From JADZEM01 sp046328125 (GTDB lineage: Bacteria > Chloroflexota > UBA6077 > JACCZL01): a DNA stretch of 64,000 nucleotides. The DNA is taken from assembly GCA_046328125.1 (NCBI GenBank), contig JAXLXF010000009.1:151125-215124 (forward strand). The letters run 5' to 3'. The notes under the pieces were generated by a model. That model saw only the letters and a list, made by a program, of their open reading frames with translations. It searched no databases and was not told the origin of the DNA. Positions 26,586-37,164 of this stretch are shown here, piece by piece (position 1 is the first letter of the stretch; every line of letters starts with the position of its first letter). The translations under genes and the position numbers were made by a program.

Positions 26586-28895
26586 ATGCACGACTCCGAC
26601 GAGTCGCGCGGCAGGACGTCGGGGGTGGCCCCACACCTGTTCCGTGCAGCCGTCTTCGTCACCTTCGCGCTGCTTGCCACCCAGCTCTGGCGGCTGCAGA
26701 TCGTCGAAGGCCCACAGCTTCGACAGCGCGCCGACAACAACCGTGTCCGCATCAGTCAGATCACGCCACAGCGGGGCGTCATCTACGACCGTAAGGGCAC
26801 GCTTGTCGCGTCGAACGCGCCCATCTTTGTCGTCTCCATCGTCCCGGCCGACCTGAAGTCGAGCCAGGAGACCGAGACATATGCGCGTCTGAGCGGCCTC
26901 GTCGGCGTGCCGGTCCCGGAGATCCGGCAGGCCGTCGAGAAGCGCAAGGTGGACGGCCACATCTTCGACCCGGTCCCGATCAAGTCGAACGTGCCACGCG
27001 AGGCCGCCTTGCTCGTGGAGCAGGATCTCGCGAACCTGCCGGGCGTCAAGGTGACCGTCGAGTCGGCGCGCAAGTACGCCGAGGGACGGACCCTGTCGCA
27101 GATCCTCGGCTACCTGGGGCCGATCTCACCGGCGGTGCTCTCGCAGGCCGAGTACAAGCAGAAGATCGAGAAGGACGGCTATACGATCAACGACAAGATC
27201 GGGGCGGCCGGCCTGGAGGACACGTACGAGTCAGTCCTCAGAGGGCGCCCAGGCCGCCAGCTGTACGAGGTCGAGGCGTCCGGCCGCGAGGTCGGCACGT
27301 TGCGCGTCGAGCGGCCGGATCCAGGCAAGAATCTGGTCACCACCATCGACCTGGACTTGCAGAAGTCGGTGACGCAGATCCTGCAGGAGGGGCTGTTCCA
27401 CGGCAACGTCGGCTGCGCCATCGTCAGCGACGCCAAGACCGGCGAGATCCTGGCGCTGGTCAGCCTGCCAACCTACGACGACAACGTCTTCGGCGACGAC
27501 TCGCGTGAGGAGGAGCTGGCGAGCCTCCTGAAAGATCCGGAGCAGCCGTTCTTTCATCGAGCCATCGCCGGCAACTATCCGCCAGGCTCGACGTTCAAGC
27601 TGGTGACCGGCATGGGGGCGCTCCAGGAAGGCGTCGCCAGCCGCAACACGATCATCGAGAGCAAGGGCATCCTCTGGGTGCCGCACGACTTCTACCCGAA
27701 CTTCCGTCAGCCGTTTCCAGATTGGTCCGTGCTGGGGAAGCTGAACTACCTCCAGGCCATCGCCAACTCGTCGAACATCTACTTCTTCTACCTGGGCGGC
27801 GGCTACGAGCCAGAGGGGTTCGTGGGGCTCGGCAACGAGCGGCTGGCGCGCTACGCCCGGATGATCGGCTACGGCGCCCCGACCGGCATCGACCTGCCCG
27901 GCGAGACGGCGGGTCTGATCCCGGACGAGGCCTGGAAGCTCCAGAAGATCGGCGAGAAGTGGGTCAAGGGCGACACCTACAACATGTCGATCGGGCAGGG
28001 GTACGTCGAGGCGAGCCCGCTGCAAGTGCAGGGCATGACGATGGCGATCGCGAACATGGGCAAGGTGCTGCGCCCGCACGTCGTGCGCCAGATCGTAGAC
28101 TCGGACGGCAACGTGCTGAGCACCGCCTCGCCCGAGGTGGTCAGGACGCTGGAGATCGACCCGCGTAACATCCAGACCACCATCGAAGGGATGGAGCTTG
28201 GCTTCAGCGGCCAGCTCCTGCGGGACTACCGCATCCCCGGCCTGCGGATCGCCGGCAAGACGGGAACGGCTGAGTACGGCCAGAGCACCAACCCGAACGG
28301 CGAGCTGCCGACCCACGGCTGGTTCACCGGCTTCGCGCCGGTGGACGATCCGAAGGTGGTGGTCACGGTGTACGTGGACCACGGGTCCAGCAGCCGCGAC
28401 GCCGCCCCGATCGCGGCCCGTATCTTCCGCCACATCTTCGGCTTCCCGGACACGCCGCCGAAGCCGCCGCAGCCAACGCCACAGGCTGCTCCTGGCGCCT
28501 CGCCAGCCCCGGCCCCCGCTCGCCCGCAAGTGGGGGTGTCGGTCGGACCGGGTGGCGAGCGTGCGCCGGGCAGCGCCCCGGCGCCGGCCCCTGCAAACGC
28601 GGCGCCGGCGCCGAGCAACGCAGCCCCCGCTCCTGCACCCACCGCCAACGCCGCTCCGGCCGGTGGCTCCCAGCCTCCAGTGGCCCCAGTCCTGATACCG
28701 GCCCAGCCGGCGCGCCAGCCGACCGCCGCGCCAGCGCGAGCGGCCCCGACGGCCGCGCCCCGCTCCAACCCGGCGCCGGCCTCGAACCCGCCGCCCGGCG
28801 GCAACTCGGCCCCGTCGAACGGCGGCGCTTCCGGGCCGGGCCTCTTCAACCCGAGCTTTCCGGGCTCCGCGCCCCAGCCGAAACCTCGGAACTAG
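26586..28895 (+). CDS. Class B penicillin-binding protein (PBP2/MrdA-like)
   Basis: 769-aa peptidoglycan transpeptidase. N-terminal membrane anchor LFRAAVFVTFALLATQLWRL near 20-40, then the dimerisation domain with QRGVIYDRKGTLVASN near 62. Catalytic motifs: GSTFK (Ser nucleophile) near 335, SSN near 395 and KTGTAEY near 557. PBP2-type spacing (IDLPGETAGLIP) suggests an elongation role. After about residue 630 a 140-residue Ala/Pro-rich tail, presumably extracellular and disordered, ends the protein; this is unusual for the family. A possible -10 (TACACT, 26551) lies upstream. Confidence 0.9.
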   Translation: MHDSDESRGRTSGVAPHLFRAAVFVTFALLATQLWRLQIVEGPQLRQRADNNRVRISQITPQRGVIYDRKGTLVASNAPIFVVSIVPADLKSSQETETYARLSGLVGVPVPEIRQAVEKRKVDGHIFDPVPIKSNVPREAALLVEQDLANLPGVKVTVESARKYAEGRTLSQILGYLGPISPAVLSQAEYKQKIEKDGYTINDKIGAAGLEDTYESVLRGRPGRQLYEVEASGREVGTLRVERPDPGKNLVTTIDLDLQKSVTQILQEGLFHGNVGCAIVSDAKTGEILALVSLPTYDDNVFGDDSREEELASLLKDPEQPFFHRAIAGNYPPGSTFKLVTGMGALQEGVASRNTIIESKGILWVPHDFYPNFRQPFPDWSVLGKLNYLQAIANSSNIYFFYLGGGYEPEGFVGLGNERLARYARMIGYGAPTGIDLPGETAGLIPDEAWKLQKIGEKWVKGDTYNMSIGQGYVEASPLQVQGMTMAIANMGKVLRPHVVRQIVDSDGNVLSTASPEVVRTLEIDPRNIQTTIEGMELGFSGQLLRDYRIPGLRIAGKTGTAEYGQSTNPNGELPTHGWFTGFAPVDDPKVVVTVYVDHGSSSRDAAPIAARIFRHIFGFPDTPPKPPQPTPQAAPGASPAPAPARPQVGVSVGPGGERAPGSAPAPAPANAAPAPSNAAPAPAPTANAAPAGGSQPPVAPVLIPAQPARQPTAAPARAAPTAAPRSNPAPASNPPPGGNSAPSNGGASGPGLFNPSFPGSAPQPKPRN

Positions 28896-28941
28896 CGGGC
28901 CGGGCGTACGGCCACACGGAGCGAAGCAGGTCCGTGGGTTG

Positions 28942-30136
28942 ATGAGGGTTGACGAATTAATGTGGTAGAAGGCCGACATAGCGGAGGAGGTCGGGGGAGC
29001 ATGGCGACGAGAGGTGCGGGTCACGGCGGAGCAGCGTGCGGAGTTGGAGTGGATGGTGAGGCACGATCCGAAGCCGTATCGGCGGGAACGGGCTGCGGCG
29101 ATCTTGCAGGTTGCGGACGGGCGGCGGCGCACGCGGTGGCGGCGAGTGGGATGCTGGTGCGCCGAGCGGCCGACACGGTGTATCGCTGGCTCGACCGCTT
29201 GACGGCCTCGGGGTGGCCGGGCTGACGATGGCGGCGGGTCGGGGCGGAAACCGCCCATTTCCCTCGGCCAGCCGACCCGGAGCGGGAGCGGCCGACTGCT
29301 GGGGTGCTGGCGACGGATCCGCGCGCGTGGGAGCTGCCGCAGCCGCAGAGTCGCTGACGCTGCGGGCGCTGCGTGAGGCGTGCCGTGGCTCTGGGGATAC
29401 AGCCTGTCTGGGGTCTGGCGGATCCTGGCTCGGCACAAGCTGCGCTGGAAGCGCGGGCGTGACCATGTGCGCAGCCCCGACCCCGACTATCGCGCCAAGC
29501 TCGCCCACGTGCAGACGCGCCAGGCCGAAGTCACGGCGGACCCGACCCGCCGTGGTGCTGTACCAGGATGAGGTCACCTACTATCGCCAGCCCTCCCTCG
29601 CGTCGGCGTACGGTGCCGCGAGCGACAGCCCACGGGCCGAGCGATCCCTGAAGAGCAACACGACCACCCGGGTGACCGCGACGCTCGACCCACAGACCGG
29701 CCAGGTCGTCGCCTACCAGGGGCGCCAGATCGGGGTGGCCGAACTGGTCCGCTTCTACGAAGCGCTCGTGGACGCCTATCCGGAAAGCGCATCTACTCGT
29801 CCAGACCTGGCCGGCCATTTCCATCCCGATGTGCTGCCACCCTCGAGCCGCAGCACTCACGCTTCCCTTCCTGCGCCCGCCCTCGTGGCCGACCGACCGA
29901 GCCCCACCGCCCGTCGGACCTGCCCATCCAACTCGTGCCGCGCCCACCTACGCCCCTGGGCCACCCGACCGAGAGCCTGGCGCTGGCTCGCAGGATGTCC
30001 TGCACCTCCACCGTCACGCCGACGACCTCCCAGCTCTGCGCGCCCTGGTCTGGGCGTTCTTACGGCGCTCGAAGACGGCTCGCCAGGCCTGCGCTACGTC
30101 GGCCTCGCACTCCCAGACTAATTCGTCAAACTCCAT
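28942..30136 (+). mobile_element. IS630-type insertion sequence, copy 1 (1195 bp, decayed)
   Basis: Left end ATGAGGGTTGACGAATTAAT, right end complement ATGGAGTTTGACGAATTAGT. The first 57 bp are identical to the left end of copy 2 and encode, on the minus strand, the LLRYVGLLPH end of that transposase. The element then switches to a plus-strand transposase, so it is chimeric. No target-site duplication is seen. Confidence 0.75.
29001..30121 (+). pseudogene. IS630-family transposase, frameshifted (copy 1)
   Basis: Fragments in three frames: helix-turn-helix RVTAEQRAELEWMV onward to YRRERAAAILQVADG (from 29014), then GVWRILARHKLRWKRG (from about 29411), then VLYQDEVTYYRQPSLASAYG with the first catalytic Asp (from about 29550) and TTTRVTATLDPQTGQVVAYQ. 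The C-terminal part is scrambled and ends LRYVGLALPD. The second and third DDE residues are not in an intact context, so no active protein is made. Confidence 0.75.
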
Positions 30137-30225
30137 AAACCCACGCCTACAATCAGTCGTCGCTCCGCGACGGACGTGCTGCCCCCGGCGTGGCGTAGCC
30201 ACGCACCGATGGTAGACGTGGACTT

Positions 30226-31447
30226 ATGAGGGTTGACGAATTAATGTGGTAGAAGGCCGACATAGCGGAGGAGGTCGGGGGAGCCGTCCTTGAAACGAGC
30301 GAGGAAGGCGAGGACGCGTGCGCGGAGGGCCGGGAGGTCGTCGGCGAGGCGATGGAGGTGGAGGACGTCCTGCTTGAGCCAGCGCCAGAGCTTCTCGATG
30401 GGGTTGAGCCAGGGGGAGTAGGTGGGGAGCGGGACGAGCTGGATGGGGAGGTTGAGTCGTTTGGCGGTGGGGCTGGGCTCGGCGGACCAGGAGCGGGGTC
30501 GGAAGAAGGGGAAGGGGGACTCCTGGGGCTCGAGGGCGGCGAGGAGGTCGGGATGGAAATGGACCGGCCAGTTGTCGAGGACGATGTAGAGGCGCTGTCC
30601 CGGGTAAGCTGCGACCAGGGCCTTGAAGAAGCGGAGCAGGGCCGGGACACCGATGCGGGTGGCCTGGTGGGCGATGACCGGGCCGTGGCGGCATCGAGGG
30701 CGCCGACGACCCGGGTCGTGGTGTTACTCCGGTGGAGCGCTCGGCGCGCGGGTCGGCCGTGCCGGCCGGGCGTAGCCAGACGCCAGCGAGGGCTGGCGGT
30801 AGTAAGTGACCTCGTCGAGATAGAGGAGGACCGCCGTCTCCAGGGCGGCCGCGACGCGCGCCCGGATGGCCCGCAGGTGCGCCACCTTCTCCTGGTAGGC
30901 TGGGTCCGGGCTGCGGAGGTGGTCGCGCGCCCGCTTCCAGCGGAGCCCGTACGCCCGGAGCGTCCGCCAGATCCCCGACCGCCTGCGCCGGGCGAACCGG
31001 CTACCACCGCCCCCAGTCCCACCAGCGTCCAGCGGCTCCGGCCGTGCCCGTGCTGGCGCGGGTCGCTCCCCAGCGCCGCGAGCACCTCGGCCCGATGCGC
31101 CTCCCGCTCGTCAGGCCGCTGGGGAAAGCCGGGCCTGCGGCCCCGGCCTGACCGGATCGTCAGCACCGCCAGCCCGTGCTCCTCGTACCGGTCCAGCCAC
31201 CGATACACCGTGTCCGCCGCGCGACGCCGCAGCAGCCCGTGCTCCGCCACCCGCAGCCCCGACGACCGATCCGCCACCTTCAGCAGCGCCGCCGCCCGCT
31301 CACGCGCGTACGCCTTCGGGTGGTGCTTCACCGCCTCCTCCAGCGTGACCCGCTCCGCCTCCGTCAACGCCAACCGTCGCGTCATACCCCCACCCCGCGC
31401 TCATTCCAACTGACCACGGTTTACCATACTATTTCGTCAACCTTCAT
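30226..31447 (-). mobile_element. IS630-type insertion sequence, copy 2 (1222 bp, decayed)
   Basis: Terminal inverted repeats ATGAGGGTTGACGAA (left) and complement ATGAAGGTTGACGAA (right). It is inserted cleanly into GTGGACTT^CAGTCCAC of the dispersed repeat, with no duplication of flanking bases. The transposase gene fills almost the whole element on the minus strand. Confidence 0.8.
30241..31385 (-). pseudogene. IS630-family transposase, frameshifted (copy 2)
   Basis: Starts MTRRLALTEAERVTLEEAV, continues through the DNA-binding region (AADTVYRWLDRYEEHGLAVL), then loses frame. Later segments in other frames carry the DDE core: LLYLDEVTYYRQPSLA (first Asp), VLDNWPVHFHPD (second Asp) and SPWLNPIEKLWRWLKQ (Glu). 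It ends DLLRYVGLLPH. At least three indels are needed to restore one frame. All catalytic residues survive, so decay is recent. Confidence 0.8.
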
Positions 31448-31546
31448 CAGTCCACGGCCGCGCGGTCGGGACGATTCGGGTCGCCAAGAGGGGGCCGCAC
31501 CAGATCGGTACAGCCCCCTCTTCACACCTGTACAGGCGAGTAGCGC

Positions 31547-32524
31547 CTACTCCGCGGGCGCCTCGGAGGCGACAGCTGCAGCTGGAGCCGGAGCGGGTGC
31601 CGGGCGCGCCGGCGGCGGTCCAGCCGGACGCGGGCGCGGCCGGCGGAACAGCTGACGGACGGCGTTGCCGACCTTCGGCGCTTCGATGCTGTTCGCGAGC
31701 TTGACCGCCTCGACGATGCGCCCCAATTCAGGCAGCGCGCCGGTTTCGACGGTCAGGTCGGTCATGAACTTGTCGAAGACCTCGGGAGTCGCCTCGGCGC
31801 CGGTGTGCTGCGCAAGCAGTGCCACCAGCTCCTCGCGCTGACCAGACTCACGCCGACGCCGCTCCGCGTTCTGCTGGAGCCGGGCATCCTGGCTCAGCTG
31901 CGGTGGGCCGCCCGGACGCGGACCACGGTCGCCCATCGGCGGGCCGCCAGGCCCGCCGGGACCACCCGGACGCGGGCCACGGTCGCCAAACGGGGGGCGC
32001 GGCCCACCAGGGCCACCCGGACCACGGTCCCCGAACGGCGGGCGCGGGCCACCAGGGCCACCGGGCCGGTCGCCAAATGGCGGGCGCGGGCCAGCGGGCC
32101 GGTCGCCAAATGGCGGACGCGGCGCCGGACCACCAGCCAACGGCGGCGGCATCCCCTCGAGGGCTGCCCGGTCCCCGCCACGATCCGGCCGGCGGAACCG
32201 CTCGCCACCGCTGGGCGGGCCGCCACGACCGCGCTCGCCGCGCTCGCCGCCGCCACCACCGCCCCGGCCACCACGGCCTGGCGCGCCGCCCCGACCGCCA
32301 CGCGGTCGGATCGGAATATCGCCGCCGCGGCGATCGTCGTCATACATGCCGCCACGGTTGCTGCGCTGGCGACGACCGCCACCCTCGCCGTAGCTGTCCG
32401 AGCCCATCTCCACGACAACCGCCGGACCGTCATCGTCCATCGGCGGCGCCGTAGTCGGTGCAATGCCAAGCTGTTGGAGATCCGCAAACTTCTCCAGCAG
32501 CGCTTCCTTAAGACTCTTGGCCAT
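31547..32524 (-). CDS. RGG/Pro-rich low-complexity protein
   Basis: 325 aa. Residues 1-25 (MAKSLKEALLEKFADLQQLG) look like a short helix. Residues about 50-130 are Arg/Gly-rich with repeated RGG and GRG. Residues about 130-210 carry four PRPPFGDR units and a PPMGDR variant. Residues about 215-290 are a predicted helical domain (RLQQNAERRRRESGQREELV, then FDKFMTDLTVETGALPELGR). An Ala/Pro tail follows. RGG boxes usually bind RNA and drive condensation (established for eukaryotic and some bacterial proteins); here that is inference. It is translationally coupled to a 36-codon ORF upstream. Confidence 0.75.
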   Translation of the reverse strand: MAKSLKEALLEKFADLQQLGIAPTTAPPMDDDGPAVVVEMGSDSYGEGGGRRQRSNRGGMYDDDRRGGDIPIRPRGGRGGAPGRGGRGGGGGGERGERGRGGPPSGGERFRRPDRGGDRAALEGMPPPLAGGPAPRPPFGDRPAGPRPPFGDRPGGPGGPRPPFGDRGPGGPGGPRPPFGDRGPRPGGPGGPGGPPMGDRGPRPGGPPQLSQDARLQQNAERRRRESGQREELVALLAQHTGAEATPEVFDKFMTDLTVETGALPELGRIVEAVKLANSIEAPKVGNAVRQLFRRPRPRPAGPPPARPAPAPAPAAAVASEAPAE

Positions 32525-32532
32525 CCCTTCTC

Positions 32533-32643
32533 CTATTGTGCACGAGCCGTGCCCACTCGTGGGGCGCGCTCGCGTAGACGTTCAATCTGCTGTGTCGTAG
32601 TGGTCGTGCTTACGGTCGTGCGTACACGTCGCTCATCTGCCAT
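32533..32643 (-). CDS. 36-aa small ORF coupled to the RGG protein
   Basis: ATG at 32643 with AGAGGAG 8 bases before it, a strong ribosome site. Translation begins MADERRVRTTVSTTTTTQQI and ends RVGTARAQ. Its stop (TAG) overlaps AGGAGAAGGG, the ribosome site of the RGG gene, whose ATG follows after 8 bases. The peptide has a Thr-rich middle, then a short basic helix. It could be a leader peptide for coupled translation or a small partner. No homologue recalled. Confidence 0.5.
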   Translation of the reverse strand: MADERRVRTTVSTTTTTQQIERLRERAPRVGTARAQ

Positions 32644-32708
32644 GCGTCGTCTCCTCTCTCAAGGCCCGCGCGTGGCTTCGGGCAACGGCTCGACCATCGC
32701 TTGCACGA

Positions 32709-34850
32709 TCATGGGGAGCCTTCCCCGGCACACCGGCCACCGTCTTGTCGAACGTCGTCGAACCGGTCACCTTCGACCCGGTCTTCGACCCGGCCGACCT
32801 CGACCAGGTTCGAAAAGAACGTCGCGCCGCCGCCCATGTCCGCAAGCCGCTGCGGCGTGGTTGCGTTGACGCCGTGACCGCCGGGTTGATACCTCCCCCA
32901 CCACAGCCCGCGGCTGACCACCACTCCTGGACGCACGTCGTCGGTCAGGGTCGCCTCGAGCTGGACGTCACCCCGCTGGTTGTACACCCGAACAGCGTCA
33001 CCGTCGAGGACGCCGCGCGCGCGGGCATCCTCGGGGTGGATCTCCAGGCGGGGCCGCTCCTCAGAGCGGACGTTTGACGGCATGTTAGCGTAGGACGAGT
33101 TCAAAAAGAAGTGGTTGGGCGGTGTGATGAACAAGAGTGGATATGGACCGGACGGCAGCTGCTCGCCGTCACCACCCTCAATCAACGGTGTATGCGTCGG
33201 TAAGGGGTCGTGTCCGTGCCGCGCCATCTGCTCCGAATACAGCTCGATCTTACCTGACGGCGTGGGGAAGTGCCCATCGGCGAAGGCCGGGTGCGGCTGC
33301 TCGACGTTCAGGCGGACCGGGCCACCAGCCTTCAGCTGCTCCAGCGTGATCCCATGCAGGAACGGGTTGGCCGGGTTGTCCAGCGCCTGCGAGATCAGCG
33401 TCTCGACGTCGTCCGTGAAGCAATCGTCCTCGAAGCCGAGCCGCTGGGCCAGCGCCGCGAAGAAGTCCACGTTCGATTTCGCCTCGCCGAGCGGCGCGAT
33501 GGCCGGCTCGGCCAGGTTCAGGTACAGATGCCAGTAGCTGGAGTACAGATCGGTCTGCTCGAAATGCGTGGTGGCGGGGAGCAGCACGTCGGCGTAGCGC
33601 GCCGTGTCCGTCAGTACCTGCTCGTGCACCACGGTGAAGAGATCGTCGCGAGCGAGGCCAGCCAGCACCTGGCGCTGATCCGGCGCGATGACGGCCGGAT
33701 TGGCGTTGTAGACGATCATCGCCTTGACGGGCGGATCGTCGAGCTCGGTGAGGGCGTGCCCGAGTTGATTCATGTTGATCGTGCGTGGCGCTCGACCGCC
33801 CAGCAGGTCCGGGCGCATCAGCGCATCGTCGTTCATGGCAGCGTAGCCGCCGTTGCTCTTCATCGCGCCGCCGCCGACGTCCCGCCAGGCGCCGACGAGG
33901 CCCGGCAGGCAGGCGATGGTGCGGACGGCCATGCCGCCGTTGTCGTGATGCTGGAGGCCGTTCCCAATCCGTATGAACGCCGGTCGGGTCGTCGCGTATT
34001 CCCGGGCCAGGGTCTCCACCAGCTCGGCAGGGACGTCCGTGATCTGCTGGACGCGTTCCGGGGGGTACTCCCGCACCCGCGCCGCCAGCCGCTCGAACCC
34101 GATGGTGTGCTCCCGAACGTACGCCGCGTCGTGCAGGCCGTCGCGGATGATGACGTGCATCATCCCGAGCGCAAGGGCAGCATCCGTGCCGGGCCGCACC
34201 TGCACGAATCGGTCCGCGAAGGCGCTGGTCCGGTTGCGGTGGACGTCAATCTGGACGAACGTCGCTCCTGCACGCTGAGCCTCGCGAATGTACGTCATCT
34301 GGTGCATGTTGACTGAGGCGAGGTTACTGCCCCAGGAGATGACGTACTTCGCCTGCGAGGTCGTCTCCGGGTCGGTGCCGAGCTTGCCGCCGATGGTGTA
34401 ATCGTAGCCGACGTTGCCGGCCACCGAGCAGACGGTCCGTGCAAGCTGGATGGCCCCCAGGCGGTGGAACAGGCGGCGGTCCATGCTGCCGATGCTGGTG
34501 ATGCCCATCGTGCCGGCGAAGCTGTATGGGAGGATCGCCTCGGCGCCGTGCTCGCGCACGATGGCGTGGAACCGCTCGGCGACGAGATCGAGGGCGTCGT
34601 CCCAGGAGATCCGCTCGAAGCGCGCCTCGCCCTTCCGCCCGACGCGGCGCCGCGGGTAGAGGATGCGATCTTCGCCGTAGACGCGCTCGGCGTAGCGGAC
34701 CGCCTTGCCACAGATCGACCCTCTGGTGACCGGGTGGTCCGGGTCACCAGAAACTCGCACGATCTTGCCGTCACGCACCCAGGCCAGCATCCCACAGGCG
34801 TCTGGGCAATCGTGCGGGCAGACGGAACGGCGGACGTGAAGCTCAGTCAT
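32709..34850 (-). CDS. Molybdopterin-dependent oxidoreductase (DMSO reductase superfamily)
   Basis: 713 aa. The [4Fe-4S] site RSVCPHDCPDAC at residues 8-19 plus GSICGK near 47. Mo-bis-MGD cofactor regions: YVISWGSNLASVNMHQ, VQIDVHRNRTS, IRIGNGLQHHDNGG, VYNANPAV and C-terminal LFITPPNHFFLNSSYAN. No Tat signal, so probably cytoplasmic. The last 25 residues after NLVEVGR look like a read-through extension. No electron-transfer or membrane subunit is adjacent, so its redox partner is unknown; formate, thiosulfate and S/N-oxide substrates are all possible for the family. Confidence 0.88.
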   Translation of the reverse strand: MTELHVRRSVCPHDCPDACGMLAWVRDGKIVRVSGDPDHPVTRGSICGKAVRYAERVYGEDRILYPRRRVGRKGEARFERISWDDALDLVAERFHAIVREHGAEAILPYSFAGTMGITSIGSMDRRLFHRLGAIQLARTVCSVAGNVGYDYTIGGKLGTDPETTSQAKYVISWGSNLASVNMHQMTYIREAQRAGATFVQIDVHRNRTSAFADRFVQVRPGTDAALALGMMHVIIRDGLHDAAYVREHTIGFERLAARVREYPPERVQQITDVPAELVETLAREYATTRPAFIRIGNGLQHHDNGGMAVRTIACLPGLVGAWRDVGGGAMKSNGGYAAMNDDALMRPDLLGGRAPRTINMNQLGHALTELDDPPVKAMIVYNANPAVIAPDQRQVLAGLARDDLFTVVHEQVLTDTARYADVLLPATTHFEQTDLYSSYWHLYLNLAEPAIAPLGEAKSNVDFFAALAQRLGFEDDCFTDDVETLISQALDNPANPFLHGITLEQLKAGGPVRLNVEQPHPAFADGHFPTPSGKIELYSEQMARHGHDPLPTHTPLIEGGDGEQLPSGPYPLLFITPPNHFFLNSSYANMPSNVRSEERPRLEIHPEDARARGVLDGDAVRVYNQRGDVQLEATLTDDVRPGVVVSRGLWWGRYQPGGHGVNATTPQRLADMGGGATFFSNLVEVGRVEDRVEGDRFDDVRQDGGRCAGEGSP

Positions 34851-35255
34851 CGAGTTGGAGGAACCCTACCCAGTCCCGTGCCCGTCCTGGTGATCGCGCG
34901 ACCGTGCCACAGGCAAGTGCTCGCGTCAAGGAGCGCCCCTGGCGCACGCGATACCGGTTGCAGCGTCCAATCGAGAAACGCGCCCATTATAGCGCAAACG
35001 TCTCGACACTCGTCCACACGACGCGCACCATCGAGCAAACGCGCGGAGTACGGTGAGGGAAGCGTGATGAGCACGGGCTGAAGCGTGCCGGACGAGCTGC
35101 AACCAGCTGTCCCATCGTTCCCGTCGGCGGCGCGTGTCGAAATGGAGGGTGCCGAACGAATGAGGATCTCCTGCCAGAGCGCCCAGGATGTCGAAGCGAG
35201 TTGACGCGGGCTCGACGGCGCGCTTGAGAAGGGATCGAAGCGATGAGGAAAGGGG
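34851..35255. other. Spacer between oxidoreductase and tRNA-Ile
   Basis: No gene is seen on either strand. It contains the promoter candidate at 34986-35016 and no clear tRNA terminator. Confidence 0.4.
34986..35016 (-). promoter_or_regulatory. Promoter for the molybdopterin oxidoreductase
   Basis: Minus-strand consensus -10 TATAAT (34986-34991) with TGGACG (35011-35016) 19 bp upstream. The start would be near 34979, about 130 nt before the ATG. The 19-bp spacing equals that of the proposed 23S promoter in this window. Confidence 0.45.
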
Positions 35256-35329
35256 TGGGCCAACCTGGAATCGAACCAGGGACCTCAGTCTTATCAGGAC
35301 TGCGCTCTAACCGACTGAGCTACTGGCCC
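35256..35329 (-). tRNA. tRNA-Ile (GAT)
   Basis: 74-nt cloverleaf, acceptor GGGCCAG / TTGGCCC, D-loop AGCTCAGTCGGTTAGAG, anticodon arm CAGTC-CTGATAA-GACTG with anticodon GAT, T-loop GGTTCGATTCC. It lies 250 bp downstream of 16S on the same strand, as tRNA-Ile normally does in the 16S-23S spacer. Confidence 0.95.
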
Positions 35330-35578
35330 GGGCAGGGGGACCGCGCACGAGAAGGCGGCGGAGCGGCGTTGACCGCCGAAGAGTGGGGGGGAGCTTGACG
35401 GGTATGGTGTCCCGTCACGCGCGCGACCACGAGGATCCGAGGATCCCGGAATGCGGGTCGGCCTCTCAGCACCGAGGTGCTGCACCGCAGGAACGCTGCG
35501 ATGAGCGAAGCGGCGTGACGTATCGACCTGGGGCTGGGCAGCCTCCCCGTGTGAGACAGGGGGACTGTCGAGCATCCC

Positions 35579-37078
<1,500 letters not shown>

Positions 37079-37139
37079 ATTGTCGAGAGTTCACTGTTTG
37101 CACACATGAACCTCGACGATCTCTCAACAGATCGTCACG

Positions 37140-37164
37140 CTCCCCACCACTCTTCGATTGTCAA
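37140..37164 (-). promoter_or_regulatory. Conserved rRNA leader motif before 16S
   Basis: Minus-strand TTGACAATCGAAGAGTGGTG plus GGGAG. It matches 22 of 25 positions with the motif before 23S (40632-40656) and lies about 62 nt upstream of mature 16S. No -10 follows the TTGACA, so it is more likely a processing or antitermination element than a promoter. Confidence 0.6.

Larger units (their letters stand above)
28932..31457. repeat. Dispersed four-hairpin repeat, copy D, split by two insertion sequences
   Basis: Three pieces (28932-28941, 30137-30225 and 31448-31457) rejoin to an intact unit like copy B. The left outer hairpin is GTGGGTTG^AAACCCAC, inner hairpins follow, and the right outer hairpin is GTGGACTT^CAGTCCAC, where ^ marks an insertion. 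Both cuts are at hairpin apices. Confidence 0.8.

Noticed and set aside
27231..29438. Long minus-strand frame through the PBP gene and IS
   Set aside because: Antisense to the PBP; only its IS end carries a real transposase fragment (LLRYVGLLPH).
30226..31447. Programmed frameshifting in the transposase
   Set aside because: At least three separate shifts are needed, more than any single programmed event.
34847..35263. Open minus-strand frame between tRNA-Ile and the oxidoreductase
   Set aside because: Starts within the tRNA, no ribosome site, low-complexity composition.
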